The translations under genes were made by a program, and so were the position numbers. The notes under the pieces are model-generated. The model was not told the DNA's origin and did not search any database. It saw nothing but the letters and a program-made list of their open reading frames with translations. From the NCBI GenBank assembly GCA_025999315.1, contig BNXD01000062.1:1-7858 (forward strand): DNA of 7,858 bases, written 5' to 3'. Below are positions 6,309-7,858 of this stretch, in pieces. Source of the DNA: Bacteroidia bacterium. GTDB taxonomy: Bacteria; Bacteroidota; Bacteroidia; Bacteroidales; Rikenellaceae. Numbering within the stretch: position 1 is the stretch's first letter; each line of letters begins with the position of its first letter.

Positions 6309-7858
<1,550 letters not shown>

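Overview
The window looks like a piece of a G+C-rich Bacteroidota chromosome, most plausibly order Bacteroidales (an Alistipes-like, high-G+C member would fit). The support is indirect. Three upstream regions carry the Bacteroidota-type -7 promoter element TAnnTTTG. Shine-Dalgarno sequences are weak or absent. MnmA carries a roughly 30-residue insertion that I recall from Bacteroidota homologues. Bacteroidota-style SPOR-like and HAMP sensor sequences are also present. No phage, insertion sequence, CRISPR array, tRNA or rRNA is visible, and genes are tightly packed.

Left part (1-3630), minus strand: a three-gene unit read from a well-formed promoter at 3594-3625. Gene order in transcription is (i) a small two-transmembrane protein with a four-helix-type extracytoplasmic sensor region and a HAMP domain but no kinase or other output domain (2803-3555); (ii) a TrkH-family potassium transporter subunit, GTG start, one base after the first gene's stop (1356-2801); (iii) a secreted protein with SPOR-like repeats and a Gly-Ala-Ala linker (48-1331). 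The unit may continue off the left edge. The tight packing suggests the three products serve a common envelope or ion-homeostasis role, but their functional link is inferred.

Middle (3630-4941): divergently from that operon, gcvT (3711-4808, plus strand) encodes the aminomethyltransferase (T protein) of the glycine cleavage system, with its own -7 element at 3679-3686. It converges on mnmA across a 133-base spacer that can fold into a nested hairpin but lacks a U-tract.

Right part (4942-7858), minus strand: mnmA (4942-6129), the tRNA 2-thiouridylase, with a -7 element so close to its ATG that the mRNA may be nearly leaderless; a spacer with a convincing intrinsic terminator (6215-6257); and the C-terminal 60 percent or so of ppdK, pyruvate phosphate dikinase, which runs off the right edge.

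Most of the window is core metabolism and housekeeping. The only arrangement that stands out as possibly undescribed is the output-less HAMP receptor coupled to TrkH and a SPOR-like envelope protein. No exotic system is evident.
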